From Aurelia coerulea (taxonomy: Eukaryota; Cnidaria; Scyphozoa; Semaeostomeae; Ulmaridae), in NCBI GenBank assembly GCA_039566865.1, contig CM076947.1, positions 5,339,501 to 5,403,500 of the forward strand: 64,000 bases of DNA, in the 5' to 3' direction. The notes under the pieces are model-generated. The model worked only from the letters and a program-made list of their open reading frames with translations, did not search any database and was not told the DNA's origin. Shown piece by piece: positions 53,028-63,414 of this stretch (position 1 is the stretch's first letter; each line of letters begins with the position of its first letter). Both the position numbers and the translations under genes were made by a program.

Positions 53028-55445
53028 TTTTGAAGACAGTTAATGATTGTTACTTGACACAGCACGTTGATCAACCAACCAGACATAGGCAGAATCAAAC
53101 TTCAAATTGCCTAGATTTGATACTGACCCCTAACGATAGTGATATCTCCAGGCTGCAGTTTAAGGAACCAATAGGCAATAGTGATCATTTAACACTTGAA
53201 ATGTACTATGTTGCTAACGCCAAAAAACTACATTCTCATAGCACCAATGCAAAACGTTTTTCTTATGATCGTGGGGATTATGACAAGATACGCAAGATGC
53301 TGCAGGAAGTTGACTGGGAAGTTGAACTGCAAGGTCTAGATGCGAATTTGATGATGCTTTTTATTGAATCTAAGATTTACACTACAATGGAAGAGTGTAT
53401 ACCCCAATATCAAATCAACAATGAGAATAAAGTTCCATTATGGATGAATGACAGCATAATGAAGATAATTAAGAAGAAACATAATGCGTACAAAAGGTGG
53501 TTATTAACCAAAAAAGGAAAGGATTACGAAAGATACAAAAGAAAGAGCAACAAAGTTAAATCTACGCTGAGAAAACATATACAAGCATTTAAAAAGAAAA
53601 TTGCAGAACAATTAAAAACAAACAGCAAAAATTATTGGAAATATGCTCATTCCAAGCTCAAGTCAAATACTAAAGTACCGGATCTAAAAATGGAAAATGG
53701 GACCTACGCAGAAACTGAGCAAGAAAAAGTTGATATCCTCAATAAATTTTTTAGTTCGATATTTACAAAAGAAGATGAGACTTCTGTCCCACTGATCGAT
53801 AAACAATTCTCAGGTTCAGTGCTAATAGATATGGATATTACAGAACAAATGGTACTAGAAACATTACAATCGTTGAAACCCTCAAAGTCGCCAGGTCCCG
53901 ACGGCCTGCACCCGAAAGTCTTACGTGAAATTGCTGCACAAATTGCAAATCCGTTATGTATTATGTTTAGAGCAAGTCTCCAAACTGGACTAATTCCTGA
54001 TACTTGGAAACTTGCTCATGTCACTCCAATATACAAGAAAGGCAAAAAAGATCAAAAAGAAAACTATAGACCAATAAGTTTAACTTCGGTTGTTTGCAGA
54101 ATAATGGAACGATTGATTAAAAATGTGCTAACTGATCACCTACTTGAGAACAAATTATTTACACCGGATCAGTATGGTTTTAGAGAATTTCGATCGTGTT
54201 TGTCGCAACTATTAGAAGTCTTCGAAGAATGGACATCGCTTTTAGATGATAACATTCCCGTTGACATAGTTTATTTCGACTTTGCCAAAGCCTTTGACTC
54301 TGTACCGCATAAACGCCTTCTTACCAAAATCAAGTCGTATGGTATTGAAGGATACATATACAATTGGATCAAGAGCTTTTTAACTGGTAGGAAACAGAGA
54401 GTTGTATTAAACGGCTTCAAATCAGAGTGGACAACAGTGACTAGTGGAGTACCTCAGGGAAGTGTCCTTGGTCCACTGTTATTCTTGCTGTATATAAACG
54501 ATTTACCTGACAACGTAAAATACTGTCAAGTCAAGATCTTTGCTGATGATACGAAAATATATTATCCTTCTAACTGTCAAGCGCAACATATTCAAAATGA
54601 TATTGAATCGCTCAAAACTTGGTCAAAAACATGGCAGCTTCCGTTTAACAGTGATAAGTGCAATGTACTTCACTTGGGTAGCTCCAATCAAAGAAATGGA
54701 TATTATATGCCAGATAATTTAACACAAACGGATACGATGATTAAATCAGTTGAATCAATTCTGGACCTTGGAATTATAGCTGACAACAAATTCAAATTTG
54801 ACAAACACATCGCAGAAATCGCAAAAAAAGCTAGCGGTGTTTTAGCGTCCATTAAAAGAACCATGAAATTCGTCAACAAAGAGACCTTCAATGCTCTTTA
54901 CAAAAGCCTAGTTAGGCCAATCCTTGAATACTGTGCGCCAGTTTGGAATCCATGTAAAGTAAAACAAATTAAGACATTAGAATCGGTGCAAAGACGAGCA
55001 ACAAAGTTGGTGAAGGAACTCAAAAACAAATCGTACACGGAACGCTTACTTTTCCTCGATCTCCCAACATTAAGCTATAGAAGAAGACGTGGAGATATGA
55101 TTACAACTTTCAAAATACTACACGGCATGATCGATACTGATAGCAAAGTATTTTTTGAACGAAGTACTTCAGTTACGAGAGGACACAATCTCAAGCTTTT
55201 CAAGTTTGCTTCATCGTCGAGCCTGAGGAAGAACTATTTCTCAAACAGAGTCATAAACGAATGGAACAATTTACCAGCAACCATAGTCAATGCGAAGTCA
55301 GTTATAGAGTTTGAGAAATTATATGACGATTTTTGCGGTAACAAGAAGTACAACTATGAATACGCTTAAAACGAACGCTAAAGGGTTTAATAGGCCAATG
55401 GCCTCCTTATCCCTCATTTTATCATATTATTATTATTATTATTAA
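53028..55445 (+). mobile_element. 5'-truncated LINE with TTA-repeat tail
   Basis: The element consists of the truncated ORF2 (53030-55369), a short 3' region with AGGCCAATGGCCT, and a (TTA)n tail at ~55431-55444. Target duplications could not be seen. Confidence 0.75.
53030..55369 (+). CDS. LINE ORF2: endonuclease end plus complete reverse transcriptase (jockey/CR1-like)
   Basis: An uninterrupted 779-codon frame. It starts within the last part of an AP-type endonuclease (TSNCLDLILTPND, EPIGNSDHLTLE). An ~200-residue basic linker follows. The reverse transcriptase is complete: PSKSPGPDGLHPKVL, YRPISLTSV, VYFDFAKAFDSVPH, VPQGSVLGPLLFLLYINDLP and IFADDTKIYY (FADD active site). The C-terminal region has YKSLVRPILEYCAPVWNP. 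The catalytic endonuclease residues and ORF1 are gone, so it cannot move alone. The ATG at 53030 is just the first after truncation. Confidence 0.9.
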   Translation: MKTVNDCYLTQHVDQPTRHRQNQTSNCLDLILTPNDSDISRLQFKEPIGNSDHLTLEMYYVANAKKLHSHSTNAKRFSYDRGDYDKIRKMLQEVDWEVELQGLDANLMMLFIESKIYTTMEECIPQYQINNENKVPLWMNDSIMKIIKKKHNAYKRWLLTKKGKDYERYKRKSNKVKSTLRKHIQAFKKKIAEQLKTNSKNYWKYAHSKLKSNTKVPDLKMENGTYAETEQEKVDILNKFFSSIFTKEDETSVPLIDKQFSGSVLIDMDITEQMVLETLQSLKPSKSPGPDGLHPKVLREIAAQIANPLCIMFRASLQTGLIPDTWKLAHVTPIYKKGKKDQKENYRPISLTSVVCRIMERLIKNVLTDHLLENKLFTPDQYGFREFRSCLSQLLEVFEEWTSLLDDNIPVDIVYFDFAKAFDSVPHKRLLTKIKSYGIEGYIYNWIKSFLTGRKQRVVLNGFKSEWTTVTSGVPQGSVLGPLLFLLYINDLPDNVKYCQVKIFADDTKIYYPSNCQAQHIQNDIESLKTWSKTWQLPFNSDKCNVLHLGSSNQRNGYYMPDNLTQTDTMIKSVESILDLGIIADNKFKFDKHIAEIAKKASGVLASIKRTMKFVNKETFNALYKSLVRPILEYCAPVWNPCKVKQIKTLESVQRRATKLVKELKNKSYTERLLFLDLPTLSYRRRRGDMITTFKILHGMIDTDSKVFFERSTSVTRGHNLKLFKFASSSSLRKNYFSNRVINEWNNLPATIVNAKSVIEFEKLYDDFCGNKKYNYEYA

Positions 55446-56997
55446 TACTCGCTCTTCTACTTCAGTTATAAGAAATTTTGATTTTGTGGGCGATTTATCT
55501 AAAATATCCGATGGATAGGTTCGTTGCATCTCAGTCGAGAAAAAGAAATAGTTTCCTTCGAAAGACAACCATTTCAGACGTCCACTTAAATGGCTTCTTT
55601 TTGGAAGAAATTTTCTTCATTTCTGTTGTTCATTTGTTGTTGATTCGGTTGGCCATTGTTGATTGTTGCTAGAAATGGTTTGGTGTCAAAATTATTTATT
55701 TACGCATGCGTATAACGGAGACTCTCAGCCCACCTAGGTGAGCTGGCCCACCTGATCGTGTTTACATGTACAATTCTCATCCCACCTGACGCGGATCCCA
55801 CCAGCCTTTCTCACGGATCTCACTCTAGTGGGCTGGCCCACCTCCATGTAAATGCAATTACAGATTAACAAAGGACTGTACTGAAGACACAGATCTCACT
55901 CAGGTGAGCCAGCCCACTTAGGTGGGCTGGCCCACCTCATGTAAACAGGCCCTAAGAGTTTTTTGCTGTAACTGTTCCATATGGCGGCATTTATCCAATT
56001 TGAGGTCATGACGTCATTGAATTTATAAATCCTAAACCAGAAAAGCTACAGATTTCTGCTTACCACATTATTGTAGACCTTCATTAATTATATAGTTTTC
56101 TTGAAGGTTATATCATTTTTATTCTATTGGTTTAGGATTTACGATGATTTAAAGGTTTTCAAAATCTCCCATGAATTTCAAAAAATGATTAATTTGCCGC
56201 CATTTTGAAAATAATTAAGATATCAAAAATTTCCATGGCTTATTTACAGCAAAGTACCATAAGTACCTTTCAGGCCATTCAATTCAAAGAAAAAATGGCA
56301 GGATTTTACACCCACCTTTTGAAGATTTGAAAGATTTGAGCCTTATGCTTTACAAGTTATATGCCCTCGAGCATTCCCTGTTGCGTTATTGATGCCATTA
56401 AAGTAAAGAAACTAAAAAAAAACATTAAGTGTCTAAAATGAGAAAGTTCAGAAGGATCATTAACTTTCAAGAGTTGTTGGGTAGGAGTGTTGTACCGATA
56501 ATTGGTGAGTGTATTCCTATTGCGTTCCTTTTTGTTCTGATTGTGACATCAAGGTATTTGAATTGATTGATTCTTAATGTGGTACTATTTCCAGGCAAAT
56601 GAAAGTATAAGTAAATAGAAGTCTTTATCTACCTAATACCTGCTATGCAATAACACTATCGTTTCTGGAACAATTGACGTATTGTTATTGTTGCTTACGG
56701 AAAAATTTATTACCGTAAAAATTTTGCAAGGGGTATGTCACCTTGAGGTACCAAGTCCCCCCTCTGAGCAAAATACTTGAGCCATTCTAAAAAAAGATCC
56801 TTTTCGTTTCAAGCTCCATTAGACTTACAATTTTGGTCCTAGTTATCCCTACTTCTACCTTAAGTAACTGAGAAGAACGAAACTCGCAAGTCTAGCCCCC
56901 CCCCCCATCCTTTCTGTTGGAACGTCGAAACTGGTCTACAGGCGGACTTTTATTTTTCCGAGCAGACTGGCATTATCTTGTTTTCAAGAGAAAGTTT

Positions 56998-57078
56998 ACC
57001 CTGGGTACCAGATCCTAAAAATTTATCTTTTTTATTTTTTTTATTTCTAAATTTTTAGGCTCTGGTACCCAGGGTAAG
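56998..57078. mobile_element. Tiny MITE with TACCCTGGGTACC ends
   Basis: TACCCTGGGTACCAGATCCT and GGCTCTGGTACCCAGGGTA form a hairpin around an AT-rich loop. AGAGAAAGTT flanks both sides. A relative lies at 57861-57969, and a single similar end (CTACCCTGGGTACCAGCGCC) is at 38397. Confidence 0.75.
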
Positions 57079-57719
57079 AGAAAGTTCCGCTTTGAACCCA
57101 AATAGAAAGCGAAGTATGAGTAGCTTCGAGAAACTAGCTAGTCGTTTGTTTTGAATTCCACCGGCTCGGAGCATTCTTCTGACTGAAAATTACCCTGAAC
57201 GCCGCTCAAAAGACCCTTTAAATAATGAGGCATAAGATATGTTGCTCAACCCAAACTCTTTCGTAGAATATTAAAGTCGAGCGAATTCGTACTACATACT
57301 GTTTTGGGGGTGGTTGAAAGCTAACGGTTTTAATTTGGCTCAAAAATGGAAAGTGTTACAGTATCCGTTCCTCTAAAGTAGACAGTTCTTATTAAGACAT
57401 ATCTGAATGATACTCACGTTTCGAATATATTCACCAGTGGGACTCCCTGTTGGTCCTCTTCGTCACTAACCTATACACGAAAGAAGATGAAATCTTTATA
57501 TCCTACGTGAAAAACGATGTATTTTTTCATTTCACTTTCATTTTTTCATTCTTCATTGTTTAATCCACGGTAGCCCCGTCAGCCTCCTGCAGAGATTGCT
57601 TTGCAGGGGGCCATGCAAAAATAGTACAAATAAAAACCTAATTAATGTACGGTTGATCTAATGATAAAAATTAATAGAAATGTCTCCAATCTAATCAAAA
57701 GACAAATAAAAGAAAACGA

Positions 57720-58075
57720 AAAACCCTTTACAATTTCTTGTTTAGCCTCTTTTTGAAGGTCAGAAGGGAGGGTGCATGCTTGACCTGAGCTTAATTTGTT
57801 CCAAAGCTTAGGCCCACGAAAAGAAATAGACTTCTGCCCATTTCACGTTTTGAAGAAAGTACCCTGGGTACCAGAGCCTTATTAAAGTTGGTTAGCCTCT
57901 TCTTCTTTCCTTCCTTTTCTTTTTTTTCTTTTCGTCCCCCAACTTTAATAAGGCTCTGGTACCCAGGGTATGAAGAAAGGAACACGAAAGTCAGCTTCGG
58001 TGTTTCTTAGTCTCATTGTCTTGAGAGCTGAATTTTTTTGCAAATAACCAAGACAAATATTCAGGAGCAAGACTA
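57720..58075 (-). pseudogene. LINE C-terminal fragment interrupted by a tiny MITE
   Basis: The minus strand reads LAPEYLSWLFAKKFSS, then ADFRVPFFKT, then GQKSISFRGPKLWNKLSSG and QKEAKQEIVKGF, the usual end of a jockey/CR1-like LINE ORF2. The MITE at 57861-57969 sits between VPFF and the following residues. Frameshifts and a stop are present. Confidence 0.6.
57861..57969. mobile_element. Tiny MITE with TACCCTGGGTACC ends and a 9-bp duplication
   Basis: TACCCTGGGTACCAGAGCCT and its complement enclose a CT-rich centre. TGAAGAAAG occurs on both sides, and removal rejoins the LINE frame. The 9-bp duplication fits Mutator-type mobilisation. Confidence 0.8.
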
Positions 58076-58079
58076 TTTG

Positions 58080-59870
58080 TTGACTTTTATGGAAGAAACT
58101 GCTGATGAGGACTCACCTTTGTATCGCGAAAAATTATTTGTGCAACTTTCATTTTATCAAGGACATCCTCAGCATATTTTACTATATTTTCTCATTAACC
58201 TTAATTCTGTGATTTTCGGTGCTGGCTCAAATTCATAATTTCTTGTAAAAGTACACGTATTCACATTTTGCTATCAACAGCCGCTTCAAAGAAACTGCAG
58301 TAGCCTCTGACAGAGAATTAAGAAACTCTACAGGGTGTCTACAGGCAGCCCCATTTGAGCGGCTGCTGCTGCTGCGGGAGTTCGTGGAGATTTTCCACTG
58401 TCCTTGCTTTCCAGACATTATTAAAGCAAGAAGGATCGAGTCAAAATATGTTTGGATTTCGTTGAATAAAAGAACAAGTTTCCGAAATATTTTTGCCCCC
58501 GTGCTAAAATTTAGTGATATGAGAGTTTCGTACATAGAGTTTCTTATAAAAGTTATACCTCTAAACTCAATTTGTTTTGCAAAGGAATTACGGCTGGCTG
58601 GTATACTTTCTTAAGTATTGGGACACTTTTGCCTGCAGAAGTGTTATATTTTTAACGCTTGAAATGTGGAGTTAATTCAATTTTTTGGTAGAAGGCACGA
58701 AGGACGCCCAAATTACTTTGTAAGGTCTCAAAACAAATAATGACATAATGCACATTCAAAGCCACATCAAAAGCATTTGCTATCACTGTATCAAAACACA
58801 CTTGAGTGACCTGGGAAATCAAAGTTCCAAATTACAATCCAAGATCCAAGTAAGCTCATTTTTGCATAAGAAACAGCGTATGAGAAACGGTAGGCTCAAT
58901 TTTGCGAAACTAAAGAGAACTACCCTCCCTGATATAAACATAGTTTTTTTTTTTAAATTTGCAGCTTTCATTTTTCCGGGTCACTCACACACGTTTTGAC
59001 ACCTTACAGTAAAACGTAGCGACTGTTTTGACAACGTTTTGAGCGCCAATTACGCGGGAGACCTTTTCGCGGGAAGAAACTTTGCCATGTTTCACGTTTT
59101 TGGTCGTATTTTGCGAAAGTTAATCCCATGAAATTGCTAGAAATGTCAATTTCGCTGGTGCGAAACTTCGCAGTCGGACATTTATATTTGTCTCATGCAA
59201 GGAAATTCAATAAAATCTTTTTCATGGACAACCCTTTCAAAATATGTTGCCAACAAGCAACATTTGAGACGTTACAGAATTTGGTAAGATAAGACACTTA
59301 ATTAGTGAAAGTTCATTCCCGTGAAACTTCCTATTTTGCTCTCTCGCGAAATGTCATTCCCTTACAGTAAGGAATTCGGGAGCCCTTCTTACAAAAAATA
59401 AGGTAGCTCTACACTTAAGGTATGAAACTAAACGAAACTCAGAAGGAGCAGTTGGATACTATTAATCTACCAGCCCAACCTTAGGTTTTTTATGAAAAAT
59501 GAAATTAGCATGGTTTCTTATAACTTTCAGTAAATTTAACTGAATGTTTTTAATCTGTTTCTTGTGAAAGGAAAATGTGTGTACTGAAGTTTCTTTTGAA
59601 TCTAGCATCTCATATTGGAGAATCATAAATTTGTTTATCTTAACTGTATGCAATCAAGTTGAGTTGATGTGACCAATTAACGTTCCGGTGGTACACACAG
59701 TGATCTTACGATGGTTAAAGGTCAAGTTACTGAATAGGATTCACATGAAACTTTGTCCAAAACACATTTTCTAGCCCACCCATCCATCAAGAATGTTTGT
59801 AATCGTGATCCTCAGTTTACTAAGAATATTTAGAATATTTACGAAGGCATATTGATTCTCCAGACCAGGG
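58080..59870. other. MULE interior, no gene identified
   Basis: A single element-like end (CTACAGGGTGTCTACAGGCAG) is at 58329. The region 58985-59350 has scattered TTCGCGGGA/TTTCGCG words. Open frames of 60-100 codons show no recognisable domain. Confidence 0.4.
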
Positions 59871-59884
59871 ACATTCTGATGCTG

Positions 59885-60235
59885 AACGCAATGGATGGAC
59901 CTTGAATGCCTCGGGGGGCGGCAAAAGAACGCAATGGATGGACCTTGAATCCCCCGGGGGGCATACATGTTCAAGTTACCGGTATGTACCGCCCATATAG
60001 GTGGGTTTTTGGGCCCAAAATTCTCTAAAAAAGGGTCCTTTTTGGCAGATTTTTCATAAACATGGGTGAGGTTTCGCTGAAATTCGCTAAAATTGTAGAA
60101 AATGGGCTGTTTTCGCCAAAATTCATCATAAAAATGGGTACCAAGGCAAATTTTGGTAATTAGAAGAGGGTAACTTTCTGAAAACCGGGCGGCAGACCCC
60201 CGCCCACCAACAAGTCATGTACCCTCCCCCGAGTT
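59885..60235. mobile_element. Poly-G-ended MITE preceded by a short direct duplication
   Basis: ACGCAATGGATGGACCTTGAAT occurs twice (59887 and 59929), each followed by a CCTCGGGGGG or CCCCCGGGGGG end. The element runs from CCCCCGGGGGGCATACATG to CATGTACCCTCCCCCGAG near 60233. It contains GTACCGCCCATATAGGTGGG. The duplicated 22 bp may be a target duplication plus a nested end. Confidence 0.5.
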
Positions 60236-60876
60236 TGAATGTTAAAGACAATAAAATGTCGAGAAACTAAACTTCTCCCTGCAAGCCCGTACTTTCCTAT
60301 GAGGCACGGTAGCTTTCCTTTCCATATGTGTAGTTATCCTTTTCACTTCGCTATGTCTTTGAATTGTAAATAATGATCGCTGCTTATGCTGGTAAATTTT
60401 AAAGCAATTAAGGTATACTATTTTAACAAAGGAAATGAGGTGCAGGCTTGCGGGCCAGAGAGCATACATAACTCATAACTGCAGCGTCAGAGTGCAGAGT
60501 CCATAATGCTGGTTCCTACATATGTTGTAATTGCAAACCTTTTTATAACGTTGATATAACACTTTTATAACATCGAGTTATATTCTAGAGTCCTGCTGGC
60601 TTAAAATCAAAACTGATTGCCACAAAGATAAGTTAAAGGCGGCTAATTGCTATACCCCCCGACCCTTCAATAGACTTCACGTATTTGTCCAAAGATAAAG
60701 ATATGTATAGAAAAGTACCTACCTCGGACAGTCCACTGCCAGAAGAAGAGGAGGAGACGTCCATAGCTTCTTCCCCTCGTGGGTCCATAGTTGATGATTT
60801 GAAGACGCTGTGCTTCCTCGCCTCCAAACAATGTGTAACCTCGCTTTCGATGCGGGCGACACATGGAACACGAGCC

Positions 60877-60883
60877 TTTATAA
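60877..60883 (-). promoter_or_regulatory. TATA box of the MULE transposase gene
   Basis: TATAAAG on the minus strand, ~90 bases before the ATG at 60788. It would start transcription near 60850 and give a short leader. The 5' position relative to exon 1 supports exon 1 as the true first exon. Confidence 0.5.
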
Positions 60884-61976
60884 CCATAACAGCGGCATAT
60901 TTTTGTACTGACTTTTTAAGCTTTATATGCCTAGGCAGATTCATAAAACACGCAGAGAGATTTAAACCTTCTTCAGTTTATTTGCAATACATCTACCTTC
61001 CTCTTTAAAAAGCCTCTTACAAGAAACTGTGTGATAGGCTCTTCCAAAAAAGTTAAGAACCTCTACTAAGAGTCCTAACATGGATGTGACGAAACTTTGT
61101 CAATTTTGATTACGAATTGGAAAATGTTTCCAAAAAGAAATTGTACTGCAATCTCAATACCTCAAGTACTACCAAAGAAGTGTTATTGTTGATTTTGTTA
61201 TCTTTTAATAATCTGAATAAGTTTCCTTTATGATTTTTTTTCTGAAGTCATGAGTTTAGGCCATTGAGCTTAGGTCATTGAGCTAACTATTTGAGCTCGT
61301 TCAAACTTCAAGTATAGTTTAGGTCACTAGTTTTATCATTCCCTTCGTAGTCCAAAAACTATGCATAGTAAAATGGTTTTTGGCCATAAAACTACCATTA
61401 TATTGCAAAATACTGCATGCTAAGTATCATTTAAAACAGATTTGAAAGCAGAACTTGAACTTTCATTGTCGACTCACGGGGTGCTCAGTCCCTTGCAAAT
61501 TACTTTAAGGTTTCTGTTTATCTTTCCTCCAAAACAAATTTGTCATCTTATGCAACTGTCATGCCTTCTGATTAAGAGTCTTTCGTTATGAAACAGTGAG
61601 CAGCGGAATAGCCCCTGGTCGAGGTTGTTTCTGTCAAATTTTATCAAGAAAGTATGGAGCAAAAACTGAACACATTGAATTCATTGACAAGTGACGGTCG
61701 AATCAGTCACTCTATGCAAAATCTTACTTCAACCTGTTGTTTGCGAAGATCTGCACTTTCGAATGATGTGTAGGATGTTGGAAAAGTATGTAAAGCAAAG
61801 TGTTTGCTAAAATTCTCCAGGGACTAGACCCCTTAGCCAAAGTTGTACCACACTTGCAAGAATCAAGTTCCGCTGGCTAAGCTCATTCGATTCATATCTA
61901 GATTGCATTATTCTGGAAAACAATCGTAGTTCTATGGCCAAAAACAGTTGTACTCTACAAAGTCTTTGTTTTACTA

Positions 61977-62723
61977 CAGGGTGTCCCAAAAAACATGTGC
62001 GCTGCTTGAGTGGCTTCTGCGGAGCAGCCATAAATCAAATTTTTTCTGTTTTTAAGATTCTTGACAGGAGAGACTTCAAATTAAAGGTTGACACCGAGTT
62101 TGAGTAAATCTGATCGCTAGTTGCTGATTTATGGAGCAAGAAAGCCAAAATTATTGCCTGCCTCAAAACCAGAGGATTCATAATTCTCCATTGCGTTAAA
62201 ATCAACGAAATTGTAAGTGAGACAGATAGTCATACATTGAATTTTGTGACAACCAAGAATATTGGACATAGCTAGGGTTGCTAGGAATGGAAATGTGCAA
62301 CAAAGGTGTTTCAGGCATGTCATGCGTCGTTCAGATATTTTGCTTCTCAAAAGTGATAAAGTCGTTATAAACCAACAATTTTGCATTCAGCATGCTGCTT
62401 GGTCAATATTCTTGAAGAATATGGTCATTAATTACTCCCAAATGCGTTTCCTGGCATAACTGTAAAGTTTAAGTGCATTTAATGTTAAAATTCAAGTTAT
62501 AAGGTAAAGTGCGGAAATGAAATCCTCTGGTTTTGAAGCAACCATTGATTGCGATTTTCTTTCTCAATAAATCAGCAACCACTCATCAGATTTACACAGA
62601 CTCGGTGCCTAACTCTAAGTTGAAATCTTTCCTATTGACAAATCTGAAAAACAGGAAAGTTAGAGTTATGGCTCCTCCACAGTAGCCATTCAAACGGTGC
62701 ACATGTTTTTTTGGGACACCCTG
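61977..62723. mobile_element. TA-flanked MITE, complete copy (747 bp)
   Basis: The ends CAGGGTGTCCCAAAAAACAT and ATGTTTTTTTGGGACACCCTG are bordered by TA. It is the full-length relative of the copy split at 43629/63415 and shows what the undisturbed sequence looks like at that site (CCTCAAAACCAGAGGATTC). It is non-coding. Confidence 0.85.
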
Positions 62724-62865
62724 TAGTATCGCCTTTCTTACAAACCATACACTAAAATTGCATTACCTGGCAATACTGTTTTCTATGCGTGATTTTTATC
62801 TTTAAACTTCTGTGAGAAATTAGAAATTAAAATTTCAGCTATTTCGGCTTTCCTGTTCCTGTTCG

Positions 62866-62991
62866 TGTTCTGCAATTTATACCTATGGCACAGTTCCGTA
62901 ATTCCGCAGTTCCCAGTTCCGTAATTCCGTAGTTCCGTGATTCCGGATTCCCAAATTCCGCAGTTCCGGATTCCGTAAATTACACCCGTCG
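62866..62991 (-). repeat. MULE terminal inverted repeat, right
   Basis: 126 bp, the partner of the left repeat. It lies ~2 kb upstream of the transposase first exon. Confidence 0.85.
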
Positions 62992-63245
62992 ACGCTTGTC
63001 ATTAGCGACAAGAAAAACTTTGATAGTTTTGTGACAGTTATCCCAGGAATTAGAGCATGAGGAAAATTTTTGAAGAAAGATCCTTTACTTTGGCTTAGAA
63101 TGCATCTCCCAATATTACGCTTGCCATTAGCGACAAGAAAAACTTGGATAGTTTTGTGACAGTTATCCCATGAATTAGAGCATGAGGAAAATTTTTGAAG
63201 AAAGATCTTTTACTTTGGCTTAGAATGCAACTCCCAATATCAATA
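62992..63245. repeat. hAT-type repeat body, right flank of the MULE
   Basis: Two ~125-bp units with TTAGCGACAAGAAAAACTTGG, CTTTACTTTGGCTTAGAATG and CTCCCAATAT. They continue the family interrupted at 44671. Confidence 0.65.
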
Positions 63246-63414
63246 CCATTTCGTCAAAACCCATTATTAAGGTTTCAGGACAGTAAAACCAACCCATTTC
63301 TATTGGAATCACTGCATTTTGAGACCCATATTTAGGGATTTTGAAGCTTTCGAACCCATCCTTATGGGCGGCACGTCCCCGTTCAGCTACATATAGGAGT
63401 CACCCCCCCCCGGG

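Larger units (their letters stand above)
52765..55952. mobile_element. Harbinger-like inverted-repeat element (TAA duplication), carrying a LINE
   Basis: The ends GGGCTTGTTTACATGAGGTG and CCTCATGTAAACAGGCCC are bordered by TAA on both sides (52762-52764 and 55953-55955). Three-base TWA duplications and GGGC ends are typical of PIF/Harbinger. The arms hold palindromic blocks of GGTGGGCCAGCCCACC and AGGTGAG. It encodes no transposase. The LINE at 53028-55445 is inserted in the middle. Confidence 0.7.
52131..56765. mobile_element. Inverted-repeat element with CCCCAGGGGGG-CTTGGTA ends, in MULE intron 2
   Basis: The left CTTGGTAATTCAAGGCGACG and the right AGGTACCAAGTCCCCCC form imperfect inverted ends. 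Internal parts (52360-52700 and 56620-56740) match the copy at 31104-31820 in reverse order, so the two ends belong together. Without the Harbinger-like insert it is ~1.45 kb. It is non-coding. The target duplication is not clear. Confidence 0.6.
47926..60788 (-). pseudogene. MULE transposase, 4 exons, ~970 aa, two single-base frameshifts
   Basis: The exons are 60723-60788, 57418-57470, 50534-52080 and 47926-49169, all with GT-AG introns whose phases match. The start is MDPRGEEAMDVSSSSS. Exon 3 carries the catalytic core: D in FALDTTYGVG (51170-51172), D in VGGDRDSSQ (69 residues on) and E in NNAAESLNN (120 further), the MULE D-D-E spacing. Exon 4 carries a SWIM zinc finger (CDAKCPMYTMRKICAHTLAVA) and a CHGC pair. 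One extra base near 51548 (AAAG run) and one missing base near 48740 break the frame. Each could be a real mutation or an assembly error. The enzyme would excise and insert the element. Confidence 0.75.
44672..62991 (-). mobile_element. 18.3-kb MULE (Mutator-like) DNA transposon with identical 126-bp terminal inverted repeats
   Basis: The left end 44672-44797 and the right end 62866-62991 are exact reverse complements over all 126 bases by my reading. Both start CGACGGGTGTAATTTACGG, followed by repeated GGAACT/GGAATT words. Inside is one minus-strand gene for a MULE transposase. The interior also holds at least eight other elements. The flanks belong to one repeat family, with ~43 bp shared (TAGCGACAAGAAAACTTTG...GTGACA). 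A clean 9-bp duplication is not visible. End identity implies recent mobility or gene conversion. Confidence 0.75.
43630..63414. mobile_element. Poly-G-ended inverted-repeat element containing the 18.3-kb MULE
   Basis: The left end CCGGGGGGGTTACTTGGG and the right end AGTCACCCCCCCCCGGG are imperfect inverted repeats. Similarity continues as GACGGGGGCGTGCCACCCA against GAACGGGGACGTGCCGCCCA. They are bordered by the 9-bp duplication CTCGAAACC. Without the MULE at 44672-62991 it would be ~1.46 kb, similar to the poly-G MITEs at 45489-45882 and 59951-60234. The nine-base duplication suggests Mutator-type mobilisation. Confidence 0.7.

Noticed and set aside
60685..61008. Plus-strand 107-codon frame
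   Set aside because: Antisense to the MULE first exon and promoter; no domain.
43630..63414. A single giant 19.8-kb autonomous transposon with poly-G ends
   Set aside because: The 126-bp identical repeats at 44672 and 62991 delimit an inner element, leaving only ~1.5 kb of the poly-G element, the size of its non-autonomous relatives.
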